64,000 bases of DNA from Hirsutella rhossiliensis (GCF_020360975.1 NW_025408671.1:5456001-5520000), one strand, 5' to 3'; counted from the first letter of the stretch, positions 1-12,554 are shown. Made by a program: numbers and translations. The notes: generated by a model not told the origin, from the sequence alone.

Positions 1-1
1 C

Positions 2-1220
2 GCGAACTGCGCGGACTGCAAGCGGTCCCAAGACTCCCGCCTCCGACCAGCAGGACTACTCCAGCCACTGCCAATTCCGGAGCGCCCCTGGCAGCACATC
101 TCTATGGACTTTAAGACAATGCCACGAGACAAGAAGGGTATACGGCGGTCTTCGTTACGGTCTGTCGGTTGAGCAAGAGGACGTTCTCCCTACCGACATA
201 TACGACCTGTACCGCGCAGGATATGGCCTGGCTTTTCTACGAGCATATCTGGAGGACCTACGGCGCACCGGAGACCATTACGTCAGATCGCGGGCCGCAG
301 TTTATTTCGAGCTTTTGGAACGAACTTTGTCGCCTCGTGGGGACGAAGATGAAGCTATCTACGGCCGAACATCCTCAGACGGACGGTCAGACCGAGATAA
401 TAAACCAGTTCCTACAGACAAAGCTCCGTCCCTATCTAGACTACTACCAGGATAACTGGTCCGAAATGCTCCCCTGCTTGGATTTCGCACACTCAACCCA
501 CCCACACGAGCATCGGTCTAGCACCTGCGGAGCTTGAGATGGGATACTTACCGAATGTCGTTCGACTGGTCCGTGGCGCCACCCACAGCGACGGCCCCAG
601 AGAGCAGCTAGGGCGAACAGCGGCGCAGCAGTTCGCCTCCCGGGCCGCCGAGGGGTCCGGTGGGCGAGGAAACCCTACTCACCAAGCAGGCGGAATACAA
701 GCGGCAGGCGGATAAACGCCGTAGGGAGGTCGACTGGGAGGTAGGCGACCTGGTATACCTGAAAAAGGGACACTGGTCAACGGGACGCCCGAGTGACGGC
801 TTGGATCAACCCTACCTAGGCCCGTTTCGGGTCTTATCGGCTAAGGGGCCAAACGCTTTCGAATTGGACCTACCACCAACGATGAAAATCCACCGGGTTA
901 TTAACGCTAGCCGACTACTTAAAGCGCCCTCGGATCCGGTACCAGGACAGACCTACGAACCGCCCCCGCCGGTAGTCATACAGGGGGAATCCGAGTGGGA
1001 GATCGACCAAGTCCTTGCATCCAGGATTGCCAGGGGAAAGCTGCAATACCAGGTTAGTTGGAAGGGTTGGGACCCGGACCCAGATTGGTATCTAGCGAGT
1101 AACTTCAAAAACGCTCCGCTAGCCCTACAACACTTCCACAACGCCCACCCCGATAAGCCTGGCCCTCCGGGCCGCTTAGCTGCATGGATCAAGCAGCGGC
1201 GACGGACCAAGTCGCCCTAG
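2..1220 (+). pseudogene. Ty3/Gypsy pol fragment: integrase and chromodomain (Gypsy-1), frame-broken
   Basis: The 3' end of a chromovirus-type Gypsy polyprotein, entering from the left edge. Reading from base 2 gives the second half of the HHCC zinc finger (CADC), then [14 protein letters not shown] with the first catalytic Asp. The frame slips near base 138 and continues to 537, with the second Asp in SDRGPQF and the Glu in GQTEIINQ. It breaks again between 530 and 660. The last frame (660-1220) carries the integrase C-terminal GDLVYL segment and a chromodomain (EWEIDQVLASRIARGKLQY...SWKGWDPDPDWY). Chromodomains of such elements bind methylated histone H3 and steer insertion to heterochromatin (family knowledge). 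The chromodomain is a close relative of that in Gypsy-A. No RIP signature is visible. At least two frame breaks make this copy non-functional as read. Confidence 0.9.
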
Positions 1221-1363
1221 ACACACCAGATGACGACCTCCCGACTCAACGGCAAGACAACACAAAAATGAGGCGACGGCGGGTAACGAAGTAGGTATGT
1301 CTCTGGGTATTGGCATTACGGCATTGGTCAGAGCTCGGGCGAGCTCTCCGGAAGGAGGGGGTG

Positions 1364-1660
1364 TGTCAGGGCCCTACCTGGGACCCTGGGTTACCGTGAC
1401 ACACCTGGGGACTACTACGGAAACCGCGGACGGGCACGGCACCCGCGGACGGGCAGCTCCGGGCACGGGCAGCTCGGGCACGGGCAGCTCCGACGGTAGG
1501 TACGGGCAGCCCCGTCATCCAGGTCCGAAGCGACAGGGAGGATATGAGGAGGTCACGGCGTTAGGAGTTATGTGGTTTTCTTTCCTCTTCATCTTAGTAT
1601 TCTTTCGTTACAGAGTATCTTGCTAGCTTTGTCTGCAGTCTCCTTTCGCTCGCCGTGACA
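1364..1660 (+). repeat. 3' LTR of Gypsy-1
   Basis: It begins TGTCAGGGCC directly after a purine tract (GGAAGGAGGGGG, about 1350-1361) and ends CGCCGTGACA, giving TGTCA/TGACA terminal inverted repeats. RIP-mutated DNA starts immediately afterwards, so 1660 is a sharp junction. The start could be 1362 instead. Bases 1424-1500 hold a short GC-rich imperfect tandem repeat of the type GGGCACGGGCAGCTC. The 5' LTR lies outside the window. Confidence 0.8.
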
Positions 1661-4600
1661 ATATCTAGGCATTCTCGATAGCGCGTTTGCTAGGTTAGAT
1701 TTACCTATACGATACTTAATCGTAAAGTCGAATAGTACTAAATATATATACTATCTTACTTACCTCCTATTTAGGGAGGTCTAGTATATAAACGTCTAGA
1801 GGTTATAGTAGTCCGATAATACCTCTACTTTATACGCTGCCCCTTCGACGTAATATCGCTAGTATTTAAATAACTTAACGATAGCGAAGAGTTCTTAGTC
1901 TAGAATACTATAATTAAGTTCGGCTCTAGTAAACTTCCTTAACTAAAATACAATCGGATAGTAACGCCCTTTATTATTAGGTTAAGAGATAATCCTTACT
2001 ATCGCGAATTACGATATATCTATTTCGATATAAATACGTCTTTCCGGATCGTAATATCGGAGGAGTAGGGCTCCTTAAAAAGCATCCTTAAGAGCCTAAA
2101 ACGCTGCCCTTTTAGTAAGGTTTAGCTCTATACTCCCTAGCTTCTTCTTATTTTTACTCCCCTTTAGCAATATAGTTAGGGGCGCTATAACTCCTAAGTA
2201 CCTATATATAAATCGTTAGTAAAAATTATAGAACCTAAGGAAAACCTAAATATTATAGTAGGTTATAGGTTTAAGCTATTAGGCTATTACCTCTACCTAT
2301 CGAGGGTTTATTAATACCCTATTAATAGATAATATAAACCTAAGGAACTTAACTAACTATTAATAGAAGATATACTTCGATGGTTTTATATAGAGCTCTA
2401 TAGCCCTTAGCCTTTCTATTACTTATCCTAAGTATTTAGTATATTCTTCTCTCGTTTTAAAGTATATAAGGATATCGTTAAGGTAGACTACGTAGATTAT
2501 ATCTACGAGCCCCTTAAGCGCCTAATAAATATAGCTCTAAAACGTAGCTAGTACGTTAGTAAGTCTAAAGGGCATTACTAGGTATTTAAAATATCTATAA
2601 CGCGTTCGGAAAGCGGTCTTTTATTTATCTCCTTCTTAAATTTAAATACGTTAATACGCATTCTGTATATTAATCTTAGAAAAATACTTAGCTCCTTAAT
2701 AGCGGTTAATAATCTCTAAAATAAGGGGTAAAGGGTACTAATTTTTTTACGTAACCCGGTTAAGTCCTTAGTAGTCTATATATAGCTATAAGGTGCTATC
2801 TTTTTTTAGAACGAAAAGGATAAGCGCCCCGGCTAGGCTCTTTAACTCGTAGATTATTTTCCTTTTTATCGCGTTTTAGATCTAGTCGCGTAATACTTAG
2901 AGTTCCCTTTATAATAGAGGGTAAATCGGTCTATAAAGAGGTTCCGTATTAGGGATTAAATTAATTAAGTAATCTATTCCCTTTCTAGCTAGTAATAAAT
3001 TAGATTTATTAGCTAAGAAGGTATCTTTAAACTAGTAGAGAGTTAGTAGGATTTCGGCCTATTCTTCCTATAGAATCCCTTTATCTTTATCTTTATCTAG
3101 TAGCGGGATTAGCTTAGGATTAAGCGCTATTATATATACCCTTACTTTATTCCTATATTCCTAAAGGAATCTATAGGGATTCTATAGGGTTTCGCTGCTT
3201 AGTTAATACTTAAACTACTACTATCGTTTCTATAGGATAATATAGATACGTTTATCCTCTAAGGTAGTAACTAATAAAAGGATTAGTACCTAATCGTTTA
3301 GCGTTAACTTATCGGTACCGATATAGAAACGAGTAATTATCTTTTCGGTGCCCCTTATATCTATTATTTAGAGCGGTACTAACTATACTTTATACTCCCT
3401 TACCTTACTATTATTAAGCCTTAATAACTTAGGGTATAATAGCGCTACTTATAGCAATCCCTACTATCGGGCAAAGTATATATTTATAAGGTTAACGGTA
3501 CCGTAAGTATCTAAGTATATAGGGACTTTAGTAGGGTTTCGCCCTAATATCGTTATAGGAGTTTTAAGTAACTGTCCTATAGGTATTAAGTTTACTAGGG
3601 GAAAGGCGTTTACCCTAATATCTTACCTTTTCCTTATTTTATAGTATCGAGTTTAAGAGTCTTTACTAGGGTTTCTACCTTTAAAGAATTAGTATATTCC
3701 GTAGATAGGTATCCCGGCTTATTATATTAGAAATATATAATTCCCGATTAAGTAAAAGATCCTCTTCCTCGATAACGTCCCCTAGTTCGGCCCTTAGTAG
3801 GTATATCGCTAGCTTACTAATTATCGGTCGAATTAGTAGTATTTCCTTAATAATTCGGCCTAGCTTATCGGCCTCTTTAATTCCTTCCCCTATATATACC
3901 GCCTTAAGGTATAGCACTACTTCTATTCCCGGTTCCTCTAGGGGTAGAAGTAGTATTAGTACGTTACCTCTTATTAGTAGTAGTATCCTAATATCGTTAG
4001 GCGACTTATATAAGCTCTTCCTATTAATAGGTATAGATAGGTATTAAATAGAGGTTAATTTAGTCCTAAAGTTATAGCTCTAGCTTAGCGAAAAACGTAA
4101 GAGCACGCGCCTTTTCCGATAGGCGTTCGAAATACCTCTCTAAGGAGTTAAGGTATAAGCTAAACTCTAGGGGGGACTAGCCTTCTCGTTAGCGAGCCTC
4201 CTTTAATTACGTCGCTAATAGTATCTCCTTATTTATAGTATCCTTAATTAAGATAAGTATTTATTCCTTAAAGTATACCTAATCTATACTATATTTAGTT
4301 CGGTTAATCGGCGTCTATTCTTTAAGGTATTAGCGCTATCTCGCTTTATAGTCGCTATATATATAATCTACCGTATAGAGGATCTTTATTTCGTCGCGAC
4401 GAAAGCGTCTAGGCGCTACCCTAAAGGCGTCCTCTAGATTATAAGTCTAGTCTAGACGTTTCCGTATATTAGTAGGTTAGGATAATTAAGCGATATTTTT
4501 AATCTTAACCTCGCTACCGCGACTACCGTCCGATTTAGGGGAGTAGGACCGTCGACGCTTCCCCGAACGGATAGCGATAGCACCGGCGCGTTTAGCAATT

Positions 4601-5221
4601 TCCTCCTCTAATTATATAACGCGATCTTATAGGCGTTTTGTCTCCTCTAGCTCCTTAACGCGCGCTTATAGGGCCGTAAGCTTTTCCTTACGAGACGGTT
4701 ATCTTACGCCTACGGGTAGCGATATCTTCGATATAGTTATAACGCCGTCTATAGTAGGGGTCTATTCCGAGGATATATCTTCCTATTCTTTATCTCCTAA
4801 GTAGATACTCGATATACATAACGAAGAGGCCTCGACTAGTTAACTACTACGTCGCGCTATAGGAGCGTTATATAGTCTTCTCTAAGTAGCTATCTCTATT
4901 AGGTAATTAAAAAGGGAAGCTTTAGAAATTATAAGGGAATACGTATTATAGTACGATTAGTTAGGTAGTAGAGATAGCTAGAGGTACTACGCTATATATA
5001 TTATATTCTCCTCGTTGTAAGACTAAAGCTTATAGGAAGAGGGATTTCTCTTCTTTAGTCGGAGTAGCGAGTAGTCTATAATATACGAGTAGGGTAGGCA
5101 CGATTCCCTGCCGATACCCTACCGATATATTAGTACTATGTACCTAAGTGCTTTATTAGCCTATACCTCTTAGTAGCGCTCTTATACGACTAAATAGTAT
5201 TAGATATCTAAATTATAGGAT
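1661..5221 (-). pseudogene. RIP-destroyed Ty3/Gypsy element (element H), 3'-truncated
   Basis: AT-rich DNA with practically no CpA or TpG. Read on the minus strand through many TAA/TAG stops, about 4720-3950 resembles a gag, with a coiled-coil-like start and RRSYSPKSDGSRGSEVKIKN. A residual open stretch at 3917-3681 follows. About 2580-2430 gives a Gypsy reverse transcriptase with RYFKYLVMPFRLTN and VVYLNDILIY (a YLDD-type active site with Asp changed to Asn). RNase H-like sequence would lie near 2300-1900, and the integrase is missing because the copy stops at the Gypsy-1 LTR. The segment about 4880-5216 is probably its 5' LTR; I could not fix its edges. The stop pattern (CAA/CAG to TAA/TAG, TGG to TAG) fits RIP. 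Confidence 0.7.
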
Positions 5222-8200
5222 ATTATATACGTATACTTTTAGACTATAGCGCGATAGGTAATTATATTTTACCTAAAGTCGTTAATCGTTACCGACTTAT
5301 ATAGAGATATAAGATAGATCTATATAAACTTATAAATATCGAAGGAGAGGCCTTTAACTATAATAACGGAATTATTAATATAAAGATTAATTACCTTAAT
5401 ATTAATATCTAGGGCTACGATAAACGAGTTAACTTTAATATTATAGATATTAAAGAATATAACCTTATATTAAGACTTCTATAGCTATAGGAGAGTAACT
5501 TACTAATTAACTAGAAAACTAGCTAGCTATATTAGAACGAAGATATAAGTTTCTAGGACTAATAGATTTAGGAGAAAGTAAAATTTTACGATAATTTAGC
5601 TACTAAATAAGATAAAAGGGATAACCGTTTAAGTGAATTATTATAGGCTTTAGCGATATAAACGAAAATAGTAACTAAACTAACGGATATAAAAAAATCG
5701 ACTAATAAGACCTACGTACTAACTAATACGGCTATATAACCTAGTATCTAATATAAATAAAATAAAGGATATAATAAGAAGATCTAAAGAGTTATTACTA
5801 CTCTAAGAAAAGACCTTAAATAAATTAATAAAGAGCTTAAGTTAAGAGAAACTAGCTCTTCAAAGAAAGAAAAAAGCCTATAAGATAAAATAAAGAATAT
5901 CCCCTAGGAATACCGGAAATATAATAAACTCTTTAAGGAAGAACTTAAGATAGGGTTACCTAAATATAGTTAATAGGACTACGAAATTTATCTTAAGGAT
6001 AGAATAACGCTAACGTTCTATAAAATCTATAACTTAAACGAAAAGTAACTATAAACGCTATACGACTACCTTAACGAGAATCTATAAAAGGGATATATAC
6101 GAACGTTAATATCTAAAGTAGGCTACCTAGTTATATTTATTCTAAAGAAAAATAGTAAGCTATAACTAGTTATTAACTATAAACGCTTAAACGATATTAT
6201 AATAAAAGACCGAATACTATTACCGCTTATATTAGAACTATAAGATCAACTATATAGTAAAAAATAGTTTATAGCCCTTAACCTTAAAGGCGCCTATAAC
6301 TTAATATATATAAAAAAGGGATATAAATAGATAATAGCCTTTAAAACGAAATTTAAACTATTTAAATATCTAGTAATACTATTTAGGCTTATAAATATAC
6401 TAGCTACCTTCTAATAGATAATTAATAATATCCTATATAAATACTTAGATATCTTTATAGTAGTATACCTAGATAATATCCTAATCTTCTTAGATACCCT
6501 AGAAGAATATAAGGAATATATCTATAAGGTACTCTACGTACTTTAAAATATAAAGTTACTAGTTAAACTAAAGAAAAGTAAGTTCTATATATAAAAAGTA
6601 GACTTCCTTAGATATATAATCTTACTAAGAGAGATATAAATATAATAAGATAAGATTAACTTAGTTAAAGAATAGCTAACGCTAAAGAACGTTAAGGACG
6701 TATAAAGTTTCTTAGGATTTATAAATTACTACTAATAATTTATTAAAGATTTCGGAAAGATTATAGTACTACTATATAACTTAATAAAGAAGGAGAAAGA
6801 ATTTATATAGGACGATAAAGCTAACGAAGCTTTTAAATATATTAAAACTATAATTATATAAGAACTAGTCTTAACTACCTTTAATTTAAAACGATAAATC
6901 GAACTTAAAACCGATATATTAAACTTTACTCTAAGAGTATAAATCGGATAAAAAGATAATAAAGGAAGACTACGACTAATTATATTCTATTTAAAGAAGC
7001 TATATAGCGTAGAACTTAATTACCCTATCTATAATAAAGAATTCCTTATAATTATTTAAGCTTTTAAGGAATTTTAATATTACCTTCTTAGAAGTAAGTA
7101 TAAAGTTAAGGTTTATATAGATTATAAAAATATCTTATATTTTATAACGATATAGTAGTTAAACGGACGATAGATCTAATAGGCCGAATACTTATTAGAA
7201 TTCGACTATAAAATAATCTATAGAAAAGAAATAGAAAACGGTCGAGCTAATACCCTTAGTCGATAAAGTAACTACGATATAAGGGCACCTATAGTAAAAG
7301 GATAGCTCTTAGAAATCAACGAAAATAGGAACTACTAGTAACGATAGCTAAATATAATATTTAAAGTATAACCTAACGACTTAACTTACTAAAAGATCCT
7401 AAAATAGATAAAAGAATATAAAGTACTAAATAAATATAATATAGAATATTTAAAAGTTCTAATATATAAAAATAAAATCTAAATACTACTAGAATTATAA
7501 GATAAAGTTATATAAGATATATATAAATATTTAATATATAGATACTAAGGAATTTAAAGAATAAAGGAATAGATTAAACGATAATATAACTTCTTATAGC
7601 TTAAAGAAGTAGTACGATAAGTTATTAAAAAATATAAACTTTACGTATAAAGTAAAGCTAAATAATATAAACTATATAGAGAATTATAACCGCTACTAGT
7701 ACTAAAGAAACTATAGGATTTAATAGCTTTCGACTATATTATAAAGCTACTACTATTAAAAGAACCTATAACTAACGTTAAATATAATAGTATATTTATT
7801 ATTACCGATAAACTAACGAAGTATAGATACTTCTTACTATATAAAGAAGCAAGTAATATAAAAGAGCTAGTATATATATTCCTACGAATAATTATTAGTA
7901 ATTACGGACTACTAAACGAGATTATCTTTAATAAAGGAAGTATATTTATAGCTAAGTTTTAGTAAGCTCTTATAGTATAATTAAGGACGAAATATAAGCT
8001 TAGTATAGCTTATTACCTATAAATAGATAGATAAATAAAACGACTTAACTAAACGCTTAAATAATATTTACGATACTATATTAGCTATAAATAAAACGAT
8101 TAAGTTAAATAGCTACTAATAGCGTAACTAGCTTATAATAGCTTAGTTATAGAAATAACTAAGCTCTTACTAGTATACGCTAATTATAGATATAACCTAG

Positions 8201-8370
8201 AAGTATTTAAGGCTACTTAATAAGGACTATAAGCGGAATAAGCGATACTATAAGTAGATTAGCTACGAAAATTATATAAAGAAATATAATAAGAACTTTA
8301 ATTTATTAGAGAACGAATATCTACTTACTATAATTAGAAAAGATTATAGGGACTAATCTTTTAAGAGGGA
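5222..8370 (+). pseudogene. RIP-destroyed Ty3/Gypsy pol, copy 1, left part
   Basis: Plus-strand pol read through dozens of TAA/TAG stops. The protease is at about 5230 (LDYSAIGNYILPKVVNRYR, from an original DSGATGNY). Reverse transcriptase is at about 6160-6530 (LVINYKRLNDI, ALNLKGAYNL, VVYLDNILIFLDT), where the YLDD site has become YLDN. RNase H follows at about 6890-7270 and the integrase at about 7550-8350. It is collinear with copy 2 at 18954-22436, and both start at the same point, at the beginning of the protease, with gag missing. It is interrupted by Copia-1 after base 8375 and resumes at 14006. Most differences between the copies are C/T or G/A, as expected from independent RIP of duplicates. 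Confidence 0.85.
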
Positions 8371-8375
8371 GATAT

Positions 8376-8703
8376 TGTCACGAAAAGTAGGGCCAAATAG
8401 GCATAAAGTTAGTATTTCAGAATCGTCCGGTGCTGCTCCATTTTTCCTTCTGTTCTCTGTGTCTGTTCCTTCCTTCCTCGCCCTTTTATTCCTGGCCACA
8501 ATCTCGATCTTCTCCGTCTGCCTCACACCTCCGTCAATCGTCGGGGTGGCTGCGCCCACTTTTCCTAGGACACCGTCCTGACGGCCGGGCTGACTGTCTC
8601 AGCCGACGCATCAGAAAGCAGGCCTGACGTCCTGGCTGACTGTCTCAGCAGGAGCATCAGCAAGCAGGGAACCTCTAGAGGTCCTACGAGCGGCTTCGCA
8701 ACA
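8376..8703 (-). repeat. 3' LTR of Copia-1 (328 bp, full-length form)
   Basis: Runs from TGTCACGAAAAG to CTTCGCAACA on the plus strand, so in the sense direction it starts TGTTGCGAAG and ends CGTGACA. It contains an imperfect direct repeat of about 46 bp (8579-8624 and 8625-8672) built around GGCTGACTGTCTCAGC. It carries about 151 bp (8411-8561) absent from the other LTR. Confidence 0.92.
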
Positions 8704-8713
8704 CACCCCCTTA
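8704..8713 (-). other. Polypurine tract of Copia-1
   Basis: In the sense direction AAGGGGGTG abuts the 3' LTR start TGTTGCG. The same AAGGGGGTG sits before the 3' LTRs of Copia-2 and its RIPed relative. Confidence 0.7.
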
Positions 8714-8861
8714 GTGACGGCCAACCAGGACGTTGCTAGAGATGCGGGAATGTCGTGCACGACTCATCTCTCGCCCTGGGCCTCTTTTATGGCTATCACG
8801 GGATGTATCACATCTCGTAATTCTTCAAGCTTGGCCTCTACTCAATCGTTCCTTTATATCC

Positions 8862-9722
8862 TCAAGCCCAACCATTCGTTGGAACTCGAGGAGCTTCTGC
8901 CTCGGCAATGCCTTCGTCAAGCCATCTGCTCGCATATGTGTCGTAGGCACCCAATTGACCAATTCGAGCATCTTGAACCTCTTGTCGTAGCCAATGCTGA
9001 TGAATGTCTACGTGCCTCAGTCTCGTCGAGAGCTTCGTACTCTCCTCTTTGAGAAGTCTGATCGTCTGGGCATTGTCGCATTCCACTACCAACGGAGAAA
9101 TTCGGATGTCCAGGGAATTCAACAGACGGCTCAGGAAGATCGCCTCCTTTGACGCCTCTGAGAGAGCAAGCAACTCAGCCTCCGTGCTTGACGTCGTGAC
9201 TGTCGCTTGCTTTGACGCTCTCCACGCCACTGATCCTCCAAATAGGGTCATGACGTAGCCTTGTGAGCTCTTCCTGTCGACTGAATTGTCTGCGAACGAT
9301 GCGTCACTCGAACAGAGGAACAGCTCCGCTTCCTTCGATCCTCCTCCGAGACGTAACGCGTACGATCTCGTTGCAAAGAGGAAGAGGATAACTCTGTCTG
9401 CTGCTTTCTGGTGCTTCTCATCGGGATTGTGGTTATGTCTTGCCAGTCGGGATACGGCAAACGCAATATCTGGTCGCGTTGAAATTGCTGAGAAGAGCAC
9501 GGAACCAACCTTCTGGAGATACTGATGTTTTTCCCTTTCATTTGCTTGGCTTGTAGCTGGCAGGAGCTCTTCGTCAGAGATCATTGGCGTGTCTGGGAGC
9601 TTGAGAGACTCAGGGGCGTTGTCGTTGTTTAACAGGAACTTATACGCGATCTTGTCGATATAGGCGTCTTGCGTCAGCCAAAGCGTCTTCCTTTGACGAT
9701 CGCGGAGGATACGAATCCCCAA
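8862..9722 (-). pseudogene. Copia-1 pol: end of reverse transcriptase and RNase H
   Basis: A 286-residue open frame. It opens with the reverse transcriptase thumb (MGIRILRDRQRKTLWLTQDA), then STRPDIAFAVSRLARHN, the Copia hallmark before RNase H. RNase H follows, with SSDASFAD, the acidic STEAELLALSEA, VECDNAQTI and a degenerate version of the usual KHIDIR-type motif, RLRHVDIHQHWLR. The C-terminus after QEVQDARIG looks frameshifted. RNase H degrades the RNA strand during cDNA synthesis. The preceding reverse transcriptase is in other frames, so the polyprotein cannot be made from this copy as read. Confidence 0.88.
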
Positions 9723-11143
9723 GAACCAGCGAGGTTCTCCAAGCCGAGTTAGGTTGATCTTTTTCTGTAGTCCCCGAGTAGCTTCTTCGACGACCCTTCG
9801 TCCTCCTTCCGGAATGCCCAGATGATGTCATCAACGTAGAAGAAGACGGTCACCGCTCCCTTCATCATGACACACGGCTCCTGGGAACTTTTCTGAATCC
9901 CAGTTCCTCTAGAGACGACGTAAGCATCTGTTGCCAGAGGAGCGGCGAGCGGCGTAGTCCGTAGAGAGCTTTTCTCAGGCGTAGGACTTTCCCCTCTTCT
10001 GGAACCCGGTGGCATCCTCATGAAGATAACTTCTTCGTCGTCGAGGGGCATGAACAAAAGCATTGACTGCATCCATCTGTTCCAATTCGAGGTCGTGTTT
10101 CGCGGCAATGGCCATTAGCGTACGAAACGACATTCCTGCGAGGGTAGTCGCTCGAGTAGGCAGGTCCCCTTTTCTTGCTGATTGCCACAGACAACGAGGC
10201 GAGCTTTGCACTTTGGAGATTGCCGTGCTTATCAGTCTTATAGATGAATACCCACTTGCAACCGAGGACCTGCTTTCCAGCAGCCTTCGTCCAGAAGACC
10301 TCGTCAAACGAGCCCATTTCCGCATGTGAGGCCAGGTGGTCTCTCTGAGCCTGGGTGAATTCCTCTCTATACGGGTGTTTTCTAGTTGCTTCTGCGTCTG
10401 TGGAGGCTCGGGTAGGTCTCTCTTGTGGACTTTTGCGCTTTTCGGTCTGAACAACCTTCCTGCTGTGAAGGCTCCGTGCACCCGTCCTCAATTGGCACCG
10501 GGACGAAGTCGGCAAAACGGTCGATGTATGACTGATCCAGCTCTGGTTGATCAAATGGTTCCAGAGCTTTCAAACGCGATTCTTTCATCAGGCCTTCAAG
10601 GTCGGCTTGAAATGCCGCTCCTCCAAGAGAGCAACCCACCCCCTCAGGGTGAGCCTCCTCTTCAGGATCATCCTGAACACGGACTCTCTTCTGAGCTTGC
10701 AACGGCTCCAGATCGACTTGGAAAGGGGCTTTTACCACCACCCCATTAGGGTCAGCGTATGGAAAGTGAACCGAAAAGACTCCATGTGGTTCTTCCTCCG
10801 GGTCAGAAGCTGGTGGCGTTAGGTATGCATCTTCCAGCTCCCGCGCTCTCCCGTAGTCTTCTTTTTCCTGCTCTTCGCTTTGTTGTTGTCCCTGCTCCTC
10901 GACTTCGTTATCTTCAGCCATTCTGATGTCATCATCCTCGAGGTCCTCGATATCAGTGTCTTCATCGGTCTCTTCGTCAAGGATGGCCTGATTCGCCGTC
11001 TGGTCTTCCGGGATTTCAATCTGTTGGATCATCTCTCCGATGCTCGCAGGCAGCGGCATCCGCTCGCCTCCTCCTTCGAAGAACGTATACTCGTCAAAGA
11101 CAACATCTCTCGTTGCAATGACCTTCTTCAAGAGAGGATCCAA
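9640..11143 (-). pseudogene. Copia-1 pol: linker and reverse transcriptase, frame-broken
   Basis: Sense order: KVIATRDVVFDE, the conserved segment after Copia integrases, then an acidic linker (about 10550-11100). Next comes the reverse transcriptase core: EMGSFDEVFWTKAAGKQVLGCKWVFIYKTDK, LELEQMDAVNAFVHAPRR and the catalytic FFYVDDIIWAFRK at about 9800-9860. The pieces lie in three frames (11143-10382, 10554-10018, 10108-9749), so at least two indels separate them. The YVDD catalytic pair is intact. The same segment in Copia-2 carries TAG for the Trp of IIWA, so this copy is the better preserved of the two. Confidence 0.87.
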
Positions 11144-12312
11144 ATTAGGAAGATATTTGTAGACTTATAACCGATGAGGTATCCGATGTGAGCTCTCGGG
11201 TCGAGCTTCCACCTCTTCCTCAATCCAAGCTGTGCATTTGCTGTCATTGCGTAGGCTCGGCAGCCGTACGCACGAAGATGTGAGCTGATTTTTCTTCCCT
11301 GTGAACAAGTCAATGGGAGACTTCCAGTCGGCTTCTCCTTCGTTAGCGTTTTCAGCGGCGAATCGAGGCTCTCTTGGCGTTCGGTTTCGGAGGTAGCAGG
11401 CTGCTTCGATGATCTCTTTCCATAGTGAATGCGGTAGTCGAGAGGCAATCCTCATGACTCTCGCTCTCTCGGTAGAGATCCTCCTGACCTCTCGGCTCCA
11501 CCATTCTGGTCCTGAGTGTTGGAAGCTGACATCGCCTTTGTCATCCCTTTCTTCCTCATCCAGGCTGAGATTTTCTTCGTGAAGAGCTCGCCGTCAGAGC
11601 GCACGACATTCGTCTTAAATCCAAAGCGAGCGAGCATAAAGGAGGAAAAGTCTTTCAAGACAGCTCCGTGTTCCTTTGCCTTGTAGGTCTTCATGAAGTA
11701 GGGAAAGACCATTCCAGAGAAGGCGTCTGTGATAAACATCACACGGACGTAGTTCTCGTGGTCTCTCGCAAGGTCGGTCCAGTCTATCCAGATCTCGTAG
11801 CACGGCTTGTCTCTTTCCTCGTCAGGTGGACGGCGGGAGACTTGCCTTCTGACCTTCCCCTGAGCACAGTACTCGCATTCGACGGTTTTCGGCCCCTTAA
11901 TCCGGACCCCCCTTTGTAGGCCTAGCTTGTGCAAAGCCATTGGACCAGGGTGACCAAGACGGGCGTGCCAAAGCTTGCCGTCTCCTTGAGAGGCAGGTCG
12001 AGGATCTCTTGAGCCGGCTCTTCGAGCTTTCCTTGTCTCCTTCTTCGATGCCTGGAACGCACTGTTGAAATCCGGGAATTCGGTTTCCACGGGCTGGTAT
12101 TCAACAACAAACTGCTGATATTTCCTCTCGGTGATCCCGATAGTCTGGCCCTTTCGGACTAGCCTCATAGGCTCAGACAGCGTATCCCAAAGATCTGATC
12201 GTCGTCGATAAGAGTCTGCAAAGAAACCAGGCTCGATGAGAAACCGGGACAGTAGGCAACCTTCTTTAATCAGGTGTTCGGTGGAAGCCGTCAGGCATCG
12301 TCGTTGCGACAT
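11128..12312 (-). pseudogene. Copia-1 pol: integrase, frame-broken
   Basis: The 286-residue open frame (12312-11452) carries the zinc-binding region LWHARLGHPGPMALHKLG...CEYCAQGK (HHCC). The catalytic core follows, with Asp in IWIDWTDLA, Asp in VVRSDGELFTKK and Glu in QNGGAERSGG, the DD35E triad. After a slip near 11455 the next frame continues MRIASRLPHSLWKEIIEAACYLRNRTP, the usual Copia integrase extension, and slips again near 11170. Integrase joins the cDNA ends to the target with 5-bp duplications, as seen around this element. Confidence 0.88.
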
Positions 12313-12490
12313 TGACTCGCCCGAATCCTTCGATTCGAACGAGAGTCACCGGCGACGATAAAGTCATTCTTGGCCTTTTTAAACGATCGGAACCGACTGA
12401 GCTTGTTGTTGATATGAAGAGATGCGCCGCAATCAAGGAGGGTTGAATTCTTAAGCGGATATTCCGATCCCCTTAGGCCAGGGACTCAGC
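12310..12490 (-). pseudogene. Copia-1 pol: aspartic protease
   Basis: The minus strand reads NSTLLDCGASLHINNKLSRFRSFKKAKNDF. It aligns with Copia-2 at about 52560 (RKSAILDSGASLDICNTLSRFRSFKKAR). The active-site triplet is Asp-Cys-Gly instead of Asp-Ser/Thr-Gly. A frame slip follows near 12345: VRIEGFGRVNVATTMPDG continues in another frame. This protease would cut Gag-Pol in the virus-like particle. Confidence 0.7.
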
Positions 12491-12554
12491 TGAGAACACG
12501 AAAGCTGGGTTTGCTGAGCCCACAAGCCTTCCCCTCATCCTTGGTTGCTATTTC

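Noticed and set aside
1297..1626. 109-codon frame across the Gypsy-1 LTR
   Set aside because: Gly/Thr-rich translation of a GC-rich tandem repeat crossing the polypurine tract and LTR boundary.
3681..3917. 78-codon minus-strand frame as an independent gene
   Set aside because: It sits in order inside the RIPed Gypsy element H and is a surviving fragment of it.
8375..8627. Three overlapping open frames over the Copia-1 LTR
   Set aside because: Low-complexity Ser/Phe-rich translations of LTR DNA; absent from the other LTR because of its deletion.
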